From: Colwellia sp. M166
GTDB lineage: Bacteria > Pseudomonadota > Gammaproteobacteria > Enterobacterales > Alteromonadaceae
Direction of reading: 5' to 3'
DNA length: 64,000 nucleotides
Assembly (NCBI RefSeq): GCF_024585285.1
Contig: NZ_CP040755.1
Location: forward strand, 1,860,001 to 1,924,000
The translations under genes and the position numbers were made by a program. The first letter of the stretch is position 1. Each line of letters opens with the position of its first letter. Of this stretch, positions 43,045 through 53,607 are shown in pieces. Below the pieces are notes generated by a model, which saw only the letters and a list, made by a program, of their open reading frames with translations, searched no databases and was not told the DNA's origin.

Positions 43045-44418
43045 ATGAACAACCCAAACCCGCCTAAAGTGATAATCGACAGTAAAGTTCTTATCGTCGA
43101 TGACGATCCTAGTTTGTTGCGCTTACTCGGTATTCGTTTATCAGCAGCTGGCTATCAAGTTGAGTCAGCAAAAAATGCTAAAATAGCTTTAGGGCGATTA
43201 GAAAGCTTTCATCCACAATTGGTGATCAGCGACCTGAAAATGGAAGGTATGGACGGTATGGCACTGTTTGAGCAAATTCGCGCCAAGCATCCTCATATTC
43301 CCGTCATTATTATGACCGCACACGGCACGATTCCCGATGCCATAAATGCCACAAAACAAGGCGTTTTTAGCTTTCTCACTAAGCCATTTGAAAGTAAAGA
43401 ATTACTAGAAATAGTACAACAAGCTATTCGGCTACAACCGGCAGAGCTAAACCATAGCCAGACTGATAATCAATGGCGTGACAAAATTATTAGCCGTAGT
43501 ACGGTTATGGAGTCACTTTTACAGCAAAGTAAACAGGTGGCAAAAAGCGACTTCAGTTTACTTATTCATAGCCAAAGTGGTACCGGCAAAGAACTATTAG
43601 CAAAAGCTATTCACTTAGCTAGCCCGCGACATCAAGAAAAATTTACCGCAATTAATTGCGCCGCGATTCCTGAACAATTACTTGAGTCTGAGTTATTTGG
43701 CCATAACAAAGGCGCATTTACCGGTGCGGAAAGAAACCACATTGGCTTATTTCAGGCCACTGATGGTGGGACACTATTTTTAGATGAAATTGGTGATATG
43801 CCGATGAGCTTTCAAGTCAAACTTCTGCGAGTATTACAAGAACGAGAAGTTCGCCCTGTCGGCAGTACACAATCGATTAAAGTCGATGTTCGGATCATTT
43901 CAGCTACCCATAAAAACTTGCAACAAGCCATCATCGATAAAACCTTTCGTGAAGATTTATATTATCGCTTGAATGTTGTTGAACTTGAGTTACCCCCGCT
44001 ATCTGAGCGCCGAGAAGATATTCCCTTACTTGCTCAGTATTTTTTGAGTAAATCAACAGAGCAATCACAGATTAATATTTCCGGTTTTTCCCAAGAAGCC
44101 ATGGAGATGCTGATCAGCGCCGCTTGGCCCGGCAATATTAGGCAACTACAAAATGTTGTTGAGCAAACAGTCGCACTATCGACTGAACCGTTAATCAGTG
44201 AAATGTTAGTGAGAAATGCCTTACGCGATAAAACCACAATATTGCCATCATTTGTCCAAGCCAGAGATAAATTTGAACGCGATTATCTCGCCAAATTATT
44301 AAGAATTACCGCCGGAAATGTTTCACAAGCGGCTAAAATAGCACAAAGAAATCGTACCGAATTTTACAAATTGCTCAACCGTCATCACCTTTCAGCAGAG
44401 GCATTTAGAGAGGAATAA
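43045..44418 (+). CDS. glrR: Sigma54-dependent response regulator GlrR/QseF
   Basis: 457-residue NtrC-type activator. The receiver domain (1-125) has VDDDPSLL, phospho-Asp in LVISDLKMEGMDG near 60 and TKPFES near 112. The AAA+ domain has Walker A HSQSGTGKELLA, sigma54 loop GAFTGAERN, LFLDEIGDMP and FREDLYYRLNVVELELP. The C-terminal Fis-like helix-turn-helix is GNVSQAAKIAQRNRTEFYKL. It is the partner of the upstream kinase. Its targets would have UAS sites near sigma54 promoters, none of which I could find in the window. Confidence 0.93.
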   Translation: MNNPNPPKVIIDSKVLIVDDDPSLLRLLGIRLSAAGYQVESAKNAKIALGRLESFHPQLVISDLKMEGMDGMALFEQIRAKHPHIPVIIMTAHGTIPDAINATKQGVFSFLTKPFESKELLEIVQQAIRLQPAELNHSQTDNQWRDKIISRSTVMESLLQQSKQVAKSDFSLLIHSQSGTGKELLAKAIHLASPRHQEKFTAINCAAIPEQLLESELFGHNKGAFTGAERNHIGLFQATDGGTLFLDEIGDMPMSFQVKLLRVLQEREVRPVGSTQSIKVDVRIISATHKNLQQAIIDKTFREDLYYRLNVVELELPPLSERREDIPLLAQYFLSKSTEQSQINISGFSQEAMEMLISAAWPGNIRQLQNVVEQTVALSTEPLISEMLVRNALRDKTTILPSFVQARDKFERDYLAKLLRITAGNVSQAAKIAQRNRTEFYKLLNRHHLSAEAFREE

Positions 44419-44425
44419 TACTAGC

Positions 44426-44474
44426 GTTGAATGTTGAATGTTGAATGTTGAATGTTGAATGTTGAATGTTGAAT
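44426..44474. repeat. Tandem heptamer repeat, seven copies of GTTGAAT
   Basis: Seven perfect consecutive 7-bp units lie seven bases after the glrR stop. It is a short VNTR outside a coding region, followed by GGCTTAAA/TTTAAGCC (44483-44514), a stem that may end the glr transcript. Confidence 0.95.
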
Positions 44475-44558
44475 AGTATCGAGGCTTAAACGCTTTATTC
44501 AAAGCCTTTAAGCCCTAATTCAGTTGTTAATCATGCCCTGCCAATAAAGAGTTCTTGG

Positions 44559-45032
44559 CTATTTTATAGCAAGTAACTCAACATCAAAAATCAATAAAGC
44601 ACCTGGTGGAATTTTACCTGCCGCACTATTACCATAGCCTAGGTTTGCTGGAATAAATAAACGCGTTTTCTCACCAATAACCATCAGTTGTAGTCCTTCA
44701 GTCCAACCTTTTATAACTTGGTTTAAAGCAAAGCTTATTGGCTCATTTCTGTCAACTGAGCTATCAAATACGGTGCCATCGAGCAAAGTACCATGATAAT
44801 GCACGGTTACTTTTGATCTCGCGGTAGGATGAGCATCATCGTCACCTGCGGTTAAAACTTTATATTGCAAACCAGAGGCGGTTTCAATCACCCCCTCTTT
44901 ATGTTTATTCTCTTGTAAAAATTTAGCCGCTTGTGCTGCATTAACCTTAGCCGCTTCACGATTGGCATTATTACGCACGAAAAAGCATACAATTAAGCCC
45001 AGTACAATGATGAGAATAATAGCTTTAGTCAT
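44559..45032 (-). CDS. FKBP-type peptidyl-prolyl isomerase
   Basis: 157-residue isomerase. There is an N-terminal membrane anchor (IILIIVLGLIVCFFV), a short helical spacer, and a single FKBP domain from about residue 50: VHYHGTLLDGTVFDSSVDR, ISFALNQVIKGWTEGLQLM, FIPANLGYG and IPPGALLIFDVELL. It resembles FkpA/FklB-like small FKBPs; the anchor suggests a periplasmic membrane-bound foldase. Monocistronic. Confidence in the domain is high, in the exact role moderate. Confidence 0.9.
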   Translation of the reverse strand: MTKAIILIIVLGLIVCFFVRNNANREAAKVNAAQAAKFLQENKHKEGVIETASGLQYKVLTAGDDDAHPTARSKVTVHYHGTLLDGTVFDSSVDRNEPISFALNQVIKGWTEGLQLMVIGEKTRLFIPANLGYGNSAAGKIPPGALLIFDVELLAIK

Positions 45033-45067
45033 TTTTGATCCTTTTTATTATATTAGTGGCTATATTG

Positions 45068-45120
45068 TACCAAACCTATTAAGTTTGTTCTCTCTCAGCG
45101 CTTACTAGCGGTTTGAGAAC
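45068..45120. repeat. Dispersed repeat, one-ended copy E
   Basis: ACCAAACCTATTAAGTTTG and CTCAGCGCTTAC repeat the right-end sequence of copy B. The interior is lost and no second end is visible, so it is a truncated copy. It lies 35 bp upstream of the FKBP gene start, possibly within its promoter. Confidence 0.6.
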
Positions 45121-45215
45121 AACAAACATTTTTTGAATATAGTTATTCTATAGGAAAGAAATTATCGGCGGTTATCAAATCGCTGGCAACTCATTAAAAA
45201 TCCTCCGCATTATGG

Positions 45216-45926
45216 TTATTTTCCAATATTATTCACCTCTACGGAGGTTAATATTCTACTTTGCCCAGCGGACAACTCACTATCCAGTGGTAAGTTGCCA
45301 ATAGATGCACGATGCAAAGCAGTAACAGCATTTTGAAAACGGCCAAACATACGTTTAATTTGATGGTAGCGCCCTTCAATTAACTCCACTTCAGCCTGAT
45401 AGTCATTAATAATGGTTAATTTTGCCGGTTTTGTTGTGATATCTTCAAAACCAAAATACATACCTTCAGCAAAAGCGCTAATATATTCTGTATGAAGTTT
45501 ATTTTTCAAGCTGACAATATAACGCTTACTGACTTTATGCTCAGGTAAAGTTAAGCGCTCAGACCAACGACTATCATTGGTCAATAACACTAGACCTGAG
45601 GTATTAAGGTCAAGCCGACCAACAATGTGTAGCTCATTTTTAAACGGTTGTTCCAGTAGGTCAATCACGGTTTTATGCTGACTATCTTGGGTAGCGCTCA
45701 CCACGCCAACCGGCTTATTCAGCATTATATAATGCGCTGAGTTAGCTTGAATGACCTGACCATCTAATGTGATATGGCTGAACGTATCGATAATCTCATC
45801 TATATCATGGGCAAGAACACCATTAATTTTCACTCTATTTTTCGCCAGCATCAGCCGCACATCTTTGCGACTGATTTGACAGTATTGTGCTAGAAAGCGA
45901 TCCAGTCTTGCCTTATTTAGTGCCAT
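45216..45926 (-). CDS. RsuA-type pseudouridine synthase
   Basis: 236 residues from ATG 45926 (a longer frame would begin MSCFF without gain). The N-terminal S4 RNA-binding domain (MALNKARLDRFLAQYCQISRKD) is followed by the RsuA/RluB/E/F catalytic domain with GRLDLNTSGLVLLTNDS (Asp near 103) and the end block GRYHQIKRMFGRFQNAVTAL. By length and S4 start it fits RsuA, which modifies U516 of 16S rRNA, better than RluB, which has a long basic tail. Cytoplasmic. It ends 27 bases after the MscS-like gene. Confidence 0.85.
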   Translation of the reverse strand: MALNKARLDRFLAQYCQISRKDVRLMLAKNRVKINGVLAHDIDEIIDTFSHITLDGQVIQANSAHYIMLNKPVGVVSATQDSQHKTVIDLLEQPFKNELHIVGRLDLNTSGLVLLTNDSRWSERLTLPEHKVSKRYIVSLKNKLHTEYISAFAEGMYFGFEDITTKPAKLTIINDYQAEVELIEGRYHQIKRMFGRFQNAVTALHRASIGNLPLDSELSAGQSRILTSVEVNNIGK

Positions 45927-45953
45927 AAAGAAACAACTCAAACGGCATAAAAA

Positions 45954-46847
45954 TTAAGCCGAACCCTTAATAAAATGAACATCACGTTGTGGAAATGGAA
46001 TTTTAATATTGGCGTTATCTAATGCCTGATAAATTTCTTTGTAGGCAGTGTATTTTGCACTATATAAATGCTCTGTTGGCGTCCATAAGCGTATGGCGAT
46101 ATTAATAGCACTATCAGCAAAAGCATCAATACCAATAAGCGGCTTACGTACTTCACTAACGATATCCAATTTGCCTATTACTTCTTCGAGCATAGCAACA
46201 ACTTCTAACGGGTTTTCACTATAATCAATACCAACACTTAGCTCTAACAACGAATCATGGCGCGAATTGTGTAAAATCTCACCAACAATATGTTTATTTG
46301 GAATGGTAATTTCGACGTTATCTTCATCCGATAAAATAGTATAAGCCAGTAGCACTTCTTTCACTAGCCCGGTAACACCTTGTACTGTAATGGTATCACC
46401 AACAACAAAAGGACGAATGATGATGATATTGAAACCAGCGGCATAGTTAGCTAATAAGCCTTGTAACGCTAAACCAGCACCTAATGAAATAGCACCAATA
46501 GCGGCAATAAATGGCGTAACACTGATACCTAACTTACCTAAAGCCACTATCGTGATCATCACCACAATCAGCATTTTACTGGTGTTAGCTAAAAAGCGGC
46601 TTAAGGTGACATCAAGCTTATGTCGCTCACATAACTTCAACACAACGTTGGCGATTTTACCGGCAAACATGTAGCCAATAATGAAAATTATAAAGGCACC
46701 AATTAATTGGAAGCTGTAGTTAGTAAAAAACTCGACAATAATATTATAAATACGGCCAACTTGGTCCAGTTCATCTTTCAGTAACAGGGTGGGATCTAAA
46801 GTTCTAGTTATTTGCTCAGTGTTGCTAGCGGTGCTCGATTCGGCCAT
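45954..46847 (-). CDS. mscS: Small-conductance mechanosensitive channel (MscS)
   Basis: Inner-membrane channel of 297 residues (E. coli MscS 286), three N-terminal helices then a cytoplasmic beta domain. The pore helix has GAISLGAGLALQGLLANYAAG with the Gly/Ala pattern of TM3, and FNIIIIRPFVVGDTI marks the beta domain. It opens in hypo-osmotic shock to release solutes. The end PFPQRDVHFI is the family's usual C-terminal block. It is upstream of the pseudouridine synthase on the same strand. Confidence 0.92.
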   Translation of the reverse strand: MAESSTASNTEQITRTLDPTLLLKDELDQVGRIYNIIVEFFTNYSFQLIGAFIIFIIGYMFAGKIANVVLKLCERHKLDVTLSRFLANTSKMLIVVMITIVALGKLGISVTPFIAAIGAISLGAGLALQGLLANYAAGFNIIIIRPFVVGDTITVQGVTGLVKEVLLAYTILSDEDNVEITIPNKHIVGEILHNSRHDSLLELSVGIDYSENPLEVVAMLEEVIGKLDIVSEVRKPLIGIDAFADSAINIAIRLWTPTEHLYSAKYTAYKEIYQALDNANIKIPFPQRDVHFIKGSA

Positions 46848-47101
46848 AAATTAATTCCATATAGTTTGCGTTGCTCTGTTGCGCTATATTACGACAATTT
46901 GGCGCCAAATTTATCATATAATTCACCGTTAACCGATAAAACAACGCTTTTTTAGGCTGTAACTTCTGGTGGAACATGCTCGCTTATCATGAGAATAAAA
47001 TAGTCGCTTGTGAATTAATTTATTAAAAACCTTTGCTTAACCAACAAAATACACGTTAGAATCTAGCCACGTTTAATACCTAGACCGTATTAAACGTATT
47101 G

Positions 47102-47185
47102 ACTTGTCGGAGTGCCAAAGGGCTGAGATCGCGAAAGCGGGATCCGTAGAACCTGATTAGATTAACATCTGCGAAGGGAACAAGT
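47102..47185 (+). promoter_or_regulatory. TPP riboswitch (THI element) of the thi operon
   Basis: The conserved blocks GGAGTGCC, GGCTGAGATCGCG, GGATCCGTAGAACCTGAT and CTGCGAAGGGAACAAG are all present in order. CTTGT (47103-47107) and ACAAG (47180-47184) close the P1 stem. TPP binding should reduce thiC expression. The sequence AACTTGCTCC at 47223-47232 is complementary, with one G-U pair, to GGAACAAGT at the 3' side of P1 and may form the alternative stem. The rest of the 46848-47289 gap carries the promoter and RBS (GGCGAGAG) for thiC. Confidence 0.93.
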
Positions 47186-47250
47186 GAGTGACTCCAATAG
47201 CTATTGTTAAATATTGCTCTTGAACTTGCTCCTCGTTACTACCCCAATAA

Positions 47251-49257
<2,007 letters not shown>

Positions 49258-49265
49258 GTAGCCAG

Positions 49266-50441
49266 ATGCCAACTATTGCTATTATTGGCGCCGGCCTAAT
49301 GGGTCGCTTGCTAGCCTTGTCGTTAAATCGACAAGGCTACCAAGTCACGCTATTCGATAAAGACCAAAAAAACGGTCAGCAAAGTGCCGCTTATGCCGCC
49401 GCGGGGCTATTAACGCCACTTGGTGAAGCGATGCACAGCCCTGCCAATATTGTGGCGATGGGCTTTGCTGCTCTCCCCTTATGGCCGAAATTACTAACAA
49501 CACTTAGCGGTTATAGCTTTTTTCAACAGTCAGGTTCGCTAGTTGTTAGCCATGAACAAGATAAAGCTGACCGTCAAAGGCTCGGCAGGTTTTTAGCCAA
49601 TCATTACCCAAACCATGAACAACATCAGTTAAACCGAGAGCAACTTGCGGCACTAGAGCCGGAGCTAGCGTATAAATTTTCACAGGCGCTTTATTTACCC
49701 AGCGAAGGACAAATCGGTAATCGAAAACTACTGATTGCTTTACATCAGCAACTCACTGACGAAGGGGTTGAATGGCGCAGCAAAACGACTGTGATTAGAA
49801 TGAAAAGTGACCATTTCACGCATGGTTGTCAATTACATTTTCACGATAGCCAACAGTCCAAAAACGTTCAGCAGCAATCATTTGACCTCGCTATTGATTG
49901 CCGTGGCATTGGTGCAAAAAAATCGACAAAAAACGAGCTAGATAACAACGCAGAGCTCAGCGATTTACGCGCCGTGCGCGGTGAACTTTTTCAACTTTTT
50001 GCGCCTCAAGTTAATATTTCACGACCCGTCAGGCTAATGCACCCTCGCTATCAACTTTATATTGCACCAAAAGGCAAAGGCCATTATGTCATCGGCGCCA
50101 CGGAAATTGAAAGTGATGATATTTCCCCTATGACGGTGCGTTCCGCGATGGAGTTACTCAGCGCGGCTTTCAGTGTACATCCGGGTTTCGCCGAGGCTAA
50201 TATCCGTCAGCATATCAGCCAAGTTCGGCCCGCGTTTAGCGACAATCAACCAAAAATCATTGCCAACAATGCCTTAATGCAAGTGAACGGTCTTTACCGC
50301 CATGGTTTTTTGATTGCCCCTATCGTGCTATCACAAGTACTCGAGCATGTTGACAATTTAATGCGGCAACAACACCGCCATATTGATGATTATCGATACA
50401 CTAGTTTACTTTCAATTTATCAAACTGAGCCATGTTATTAA
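49266..50441 (+). CDS. thiO: FAD-dependent glycine oxidase ThiO-like
   Basis: 391-residue flavoprotein of the DAO family. The FAD motif GAGLMGRLLALSLNRQGYQV is at 7-26, and GHYVIGATEIESDD near 275 is the family's second FAD block. It would oxidise glycine to the imine needed by ThiG for the thiazole ring, in place of ThiH. It follows thiC by eight bases and is followed by thiS and thiG. Confidence 0.87.
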   Translation: MPTIAIIGAGLMGRLLALSLNRQGYQVTLFDKDQKNGQQSAAYAAAGLLTPLGEAMHSPANIVAMGFAALPLWPKLLTTLSGYSFFQQSGSLVVSHEQDKADRQRLGRFLANHYPNHEQHQLNREQLAALEPELAYKFSQALYLPSEGQIGNRKLLIALHQQLTDEGVEWRSKTTVIRMKSDHFTHGCQLHFHDSQQSKNVQQQSFDLAIDCRGIGAKKSTKNELDNNAELSDLRAVRGELFQLFAPQVNISRPVRLMHPRYQLYIAPKGKGHYVIGATEIESDDISPMTVRSAMELLSAAFSVHPGFAEANIRQHISQVRPAFSDNQPKIIANNALMQVNGLYRHGFLIAPIVLSQVLEHVDNLMRQQHRHIDDYRYTSLLSIYQTEPCY

Positions 50442-50468
50442 CGCACAGTTCATGAGAAGTGAGAAAAA

Positions 50469-50687
50469 ATGAAAATTTATATTAATGGTCAAGTGTTTAA
50501 GCTTTCTCACTTACCAAGTCCCATCAATATCACATCCGTGCTGACAGCAACTTTACCTGATAGTCAGCAACAACAAAGCTTTGCTTTAGCACTTAATGGT
50601 AACTTTATTGGCCGCGAAGATTATTGCGCTACCTTCATTCAAAGCAATGACAGTATTGATGTACTTTTCCCCATTGTTGGAGGTTAA
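50469..50687 (+). CDS. thiS: Sulfur carrier protein ThiS
   Basis: 72-residue ubiquitin-like protein ending in the required Gly-Gly (PIVGG). Sulfur is carried as a C-terminal thiocarboxylate to ThiG. The start MKIYINGQVFKL is normal for the family. thiF, the activating enzyme, is not in this operon, so another adenylyltransferase, or MoeB, must be used from elsewhere; ThiI at 13-14.6 kb may supply sulfur. Confidence 0.92.
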   Translation: MKIYINGQVFKLSHLPSPINITSVLTATLPDSQQQQSFALALNGNFIGREDYCATFIQSNDSIDVLFPIVGG

Positions 50688-50690
50688 CCC

Positions 50691-51494
50691 ATGTCCTTAA
50701 GCATTTATGGCCAACAACTTGATAGCCGTTTACTGATTGGCTCAGCGCTCTATCCTTCTCCAGAAGTGATGAAACAGGCCATTCTTGCCAGTGGCTCCCA
50801 AGTTGTCACTTTGTCACTAAAACGGCAAAACCCCTTGGCGCAATCCGGCGAAAAAATTTGGCGTTATATTCAAGATACGGTTCAGCAAAGCCAAGGATTT
50901 TTGCTACCGAATACTGCCGGTTGCAAAAATGCGAAAGAAGCCATCACTTTAGCTAAAATGAGTCGTGAGTTATTTAAAACCGATTGGATAAAACTCGAAG
51001 TTATCGGCGATGATTATAACTTGCAACCGGATCCAATAGCGCTATTAATTGCCACTGAACAATTACTGGCTGATGGCTTCAAAGTACTGCCTTATTGCAC
51101 CGATGACTTAGTTATTTGCCAACGTTTATATGAGCTTGGTTGCAAAGTTATTATGCCTTGGGCATCGCCTATCGGCACAGGAAAAGGCTTAATGAATCCT
51201 TATAACTTAGCCAGCATTCGTCAGCGTCTACCAAACGCAACACTCATTCTTGATGCCGGTATTGGCAAACCTTCTGATGCCTGTATAGCCATGGAAATGG
51301 GCTTTGATGGCGTACTATTAAATAGTGCTATTGCCCTTGCTGATAATCCGGTAATGATGGCAAAGGCCTTTGCCACAGCGATTACCGCCGGAGAATCAGC
51401 CTACATTGCCGGTACAATGCCAGAACGACAAACCGCGCACCCTAGCACCCCCACACTCGACAGCCCTTTTTGGCACAACTCAGAGCATAAATAA
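50691..51494 (+). CDS. thiG: Thiazole synthase ThiG
   Basis: 267-residue TIM-barrel enzyme building the thiazole phosphate from dehydroglycine, DXP and ThiS thiocarboxylate. The Schiff-base Lys is in [11 protein letters not shown] near 102-112; [14 protein letters not shown] and [15 protein letters not shown] are typical. DXP comes from the dxs of this same window. Its last base pair overlaps the start of the next gene (51494). Confidence 0.95.
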   Translation: MSLSIYGQQLDSRLLIGSALYPSPEVMKQAILASGSQVVTLSLKRQNPLAQSGEKIWRYIQDTVQQSQGFLLPNTAGCKNAKEAITLAKMSRELFKTDWIKLEVIGDDYNLQPDPIALLIATEQLLADGFKVLPYCTDDLVICQRLYELGCKVIMPWASPIGTGKGLMNPYNLASIRQRLPNATLILDAGIGKPSDACIAMEMGFDGVLLNSAIALADNPVMMAKAFATAITAGESAYIAGTMPERQTAHPSTPTLDSPFWHNSEHK

Positions 51495-53080
51495 TGACGT
51501 TTCAGACTCCCTTACCGATAAATAAACTAAACCGTAAGGCTATTATTTGGACTATATCCGGTGCTGACTGCTCAGGTGGTGCAGGCATTGCCGCCGATAT
51601 TAAAACTGGTCATAAGCTTAAGGTTGAAGTTTGCCATCTACTCACCGCTAATACTGTGCAAAATTCTCAGCAGTTAATAGCGATTAATCCAACAGCGGTC
51701 GATATTTTAGACGCACAAGCGCAAGCGCTGCGCTTTGACAAGCCACCAAGCGTGATCAAAATAGGTTTAATTGCCAATAGCGCACAAGTTACTTGGCTAG
51801 TAACGCTGTTAATGGCGCTTAAACAACAATTAACTAATTTAATAGTTATTTACGATCCGGTCGGCCAAGCCAGTGTTGGCGGAAGTTTATCAAGCGTAAC
51901 AGCAATAGCATTACGCGCTTTATTACCTTTGATTGATATTATTACTCCCAATTTAATTGAGGCGCAGCAATTAAATGTTTTATCAACACACAAGGTTAAA
52001 CATAACCCTTTGCAGCTAGCCGAGCAGTTATTAACTTTAGGCTGCAAAGCCGTTATCATCAAAGGCGGACATACTGAAAGTACAGAGTCGAGTAAATTAT
52101 CAGCTCATTGTACGGATTTATGTTTACAGCGTTTAAACTCAACATCAAGCTCAATATCAACACAAACAATCGAATTACGCTCACCAAGAATTACAACAAG
52201 TTACAGTCACGGTGGTGGCTGTAGTTTTGCCAGTGCCTTAGCAAGTTTTCTTGCTCATGGTTACCTACTACGTGATGCTTTCACCCTAACTAAAGCCTTT
52301 ATTAATCAAGGCTTATCATTATCAAGTCAGCGAGAAAACAACCATAGTAATCAATCATATTATGGTGCCTTTGAACAAGGCTCGTGGCCGAGCCAGCCAG
52401 AGCACTTCCCACAAGTTATCAGTCCCTTGGCTCAGCGGCATCAAATATCAGCAAAGTTCCCTTCCCTTGACTTAAAGACAAATGAAAAGCTTGGTCTTTA
52501 CCCCGTTATTGATTCTCTAGAATGGTTAGAGCGTTTATTACCACTGAATTTAAATATTATTCAACTACGGATTAAAAATAAAAACAGCGAAGAATTAGAC
52601 TCGATTATAGAAAAAGCAGTGACTTTGGCACGGTTGCACTCTTGTCGACTGTTTATAAATGACTATTGGCAACTAGCGATAAAACATGGTGCATACGGTA
52701 TTCATATCGGCCAAGAAGACCTTGCCAAGGCCGATTTAAGCGCAATTGCGAATGCAGGATTACGTCTAGGCATAAGTACTCATGGCTGTTACGAATTTTT
52801 ATTAGCCAAGCAATTGCAACCTTCTTACCTCGCCATTGGCGCTATATTTCCAACCAAAACAAAAGACATGACAGGACAAATTCAAGGCTTGGAAAACTTA
52901 ATGCAGATATTGTCACTGGCCGAGCATATTCCTGTCATCGCTATTGGCGGCATCAACCAACAACGTATTGAACGGGTATGGCGTACTAACGTAAGTGCAG
53001 TTGCAGTAGTGACTGCCATAACAGAAGCTAAACAGCCAATTGCTGCAACTCAAAGCATGCAAGCTATATTGAAAAATTGA
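51494..53080 (+). CDS. thiDE: ThiD-ThiE fusion: HMP(-P) kinase and thiamine-phosphate synthase
   Basis: 528-residue fusion. The N-terminal half (about 15-275) is the HMP/HMP-P kinase ThiD: SGADCSGGAGIAADIKT near 22 and VIIKGGHTEST near 190, with GGGCSFASALASFLAHG near 240 as the catalytic anion hole. The C-terminal half (about 325-528) is ThiE: QLRIKNK, FINDYWQLAIKHGAYGIHIG, GISTHGCYE and GAIFPTKTKDMTGQIQG. Joining pyrimidine and thiazole phosphates gives thiamine phosphate. Such fusions exist in other gammaproteobacteria. Last gene of the thi operon. Confidence 0.93.
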   Translation: MTFQTPLPINKLNRKAIIWTISGADCSGGAGIAADIKTGHKLKVEVCHLLTANTVQNSQQLIAINPTAVDILDAQAQALRFDKPPSVIKIGLIANSAQVTWLVTLLMALKQQLTNLIVIYDPVGQASVGGSLSSVTAIALRALLPLIDIITPNLIEAQQLNVLSTHKVKHNPLQLAEQLLTLGCKAVIIKGGHTESTESSKLSAHCTDLCLQRLNSTSSSISTQTIELRSPRITTSYSHGGGCSFASALASFLAHGYLLRDAFTLTKAFINQGLSLSSQRENNHSNQSYYGAFEQGSWPSQPEHFPQVISPLAQRHQISAKFPSLDLKTNEKLGLYPVIDSLEWLERLLPLNLNIIQLRIKNKNSEELDSIIEKAVTLARLHSCRLFINDYWQLAIKHGAYGIHIGQEDLAKADLSAIANAGLRLGISTHGCYEFLLAKQLQPSYLAIGAIFPTKTKDMTGQIQGLENLMQILSLAEHIPVIAIGGINQQRIERVWRTNVSAVAVVTAITEAKQPIAATQSMQAILKN

Positions 53081-53607
53081 TACTTTAGCTGCACATTTTA
53101 ACTAACTTATACCAATCCTACTGTTGCATTGGCTCAAGGCTTAACCTGTCTCTGAAACTAAAACAGCTAGTTGGCTATTAATAACCAAATTAGCTGATAA
53201 ACGCTAAAAAACAAGCTTGAAGTACCACTAAGATATTGCTCACTGTCAAAGAACACCATACAAAAATCACAGCAAGTAAGCCGATAAAAACATCAAAAAC
53301 CTCAAAGAGTTAGGCGCTAGCTTGTGAACAGATAATAAATAGACGATACTCAGTAAAACTTGAAGAGTAGCTTAAAATTTCTTATATTAAAGCATGACTT
53401 TTTTAAATACTTAAAATTAAAACCGTATGTTACGGCTTGATGCTATATAGCTAAAAGCATCAATACTTATACTTGTGCATAAAGTCAGTATTTATATGAC
53501 TTTTGTACAGCTTGTTGTTTTTAAATAACATCATCATTTGTTATCATACATAAGATCTAAACTTCACTATTTCAGCTAATAAATAGCTACCTTTATCTTA
53601 ATATATT
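53081..53607. other. Intergenic region, no gene seen
   Basis: 527 AT-rich bases between the thi operon and the hybrid kinase gene. ATACCAATCCTACTG at 53109 resembles the dispersed repeat end, but no partner end or interior follows, so I do not count it as a copy. No terminator or open frame of note is seen. Confidence 0.4.

Noticed and set aside
44426..44474. Heptamer repeats considered as a CRISPR array
   Set aside because: Units are 7 bp with no spacers and no cas genes nearby.
53105..53130. ATACCAATCCTACTG considered as a further repeat copy
   Set aside because: No second end and no interior match; the likeness is only about 10 bases.
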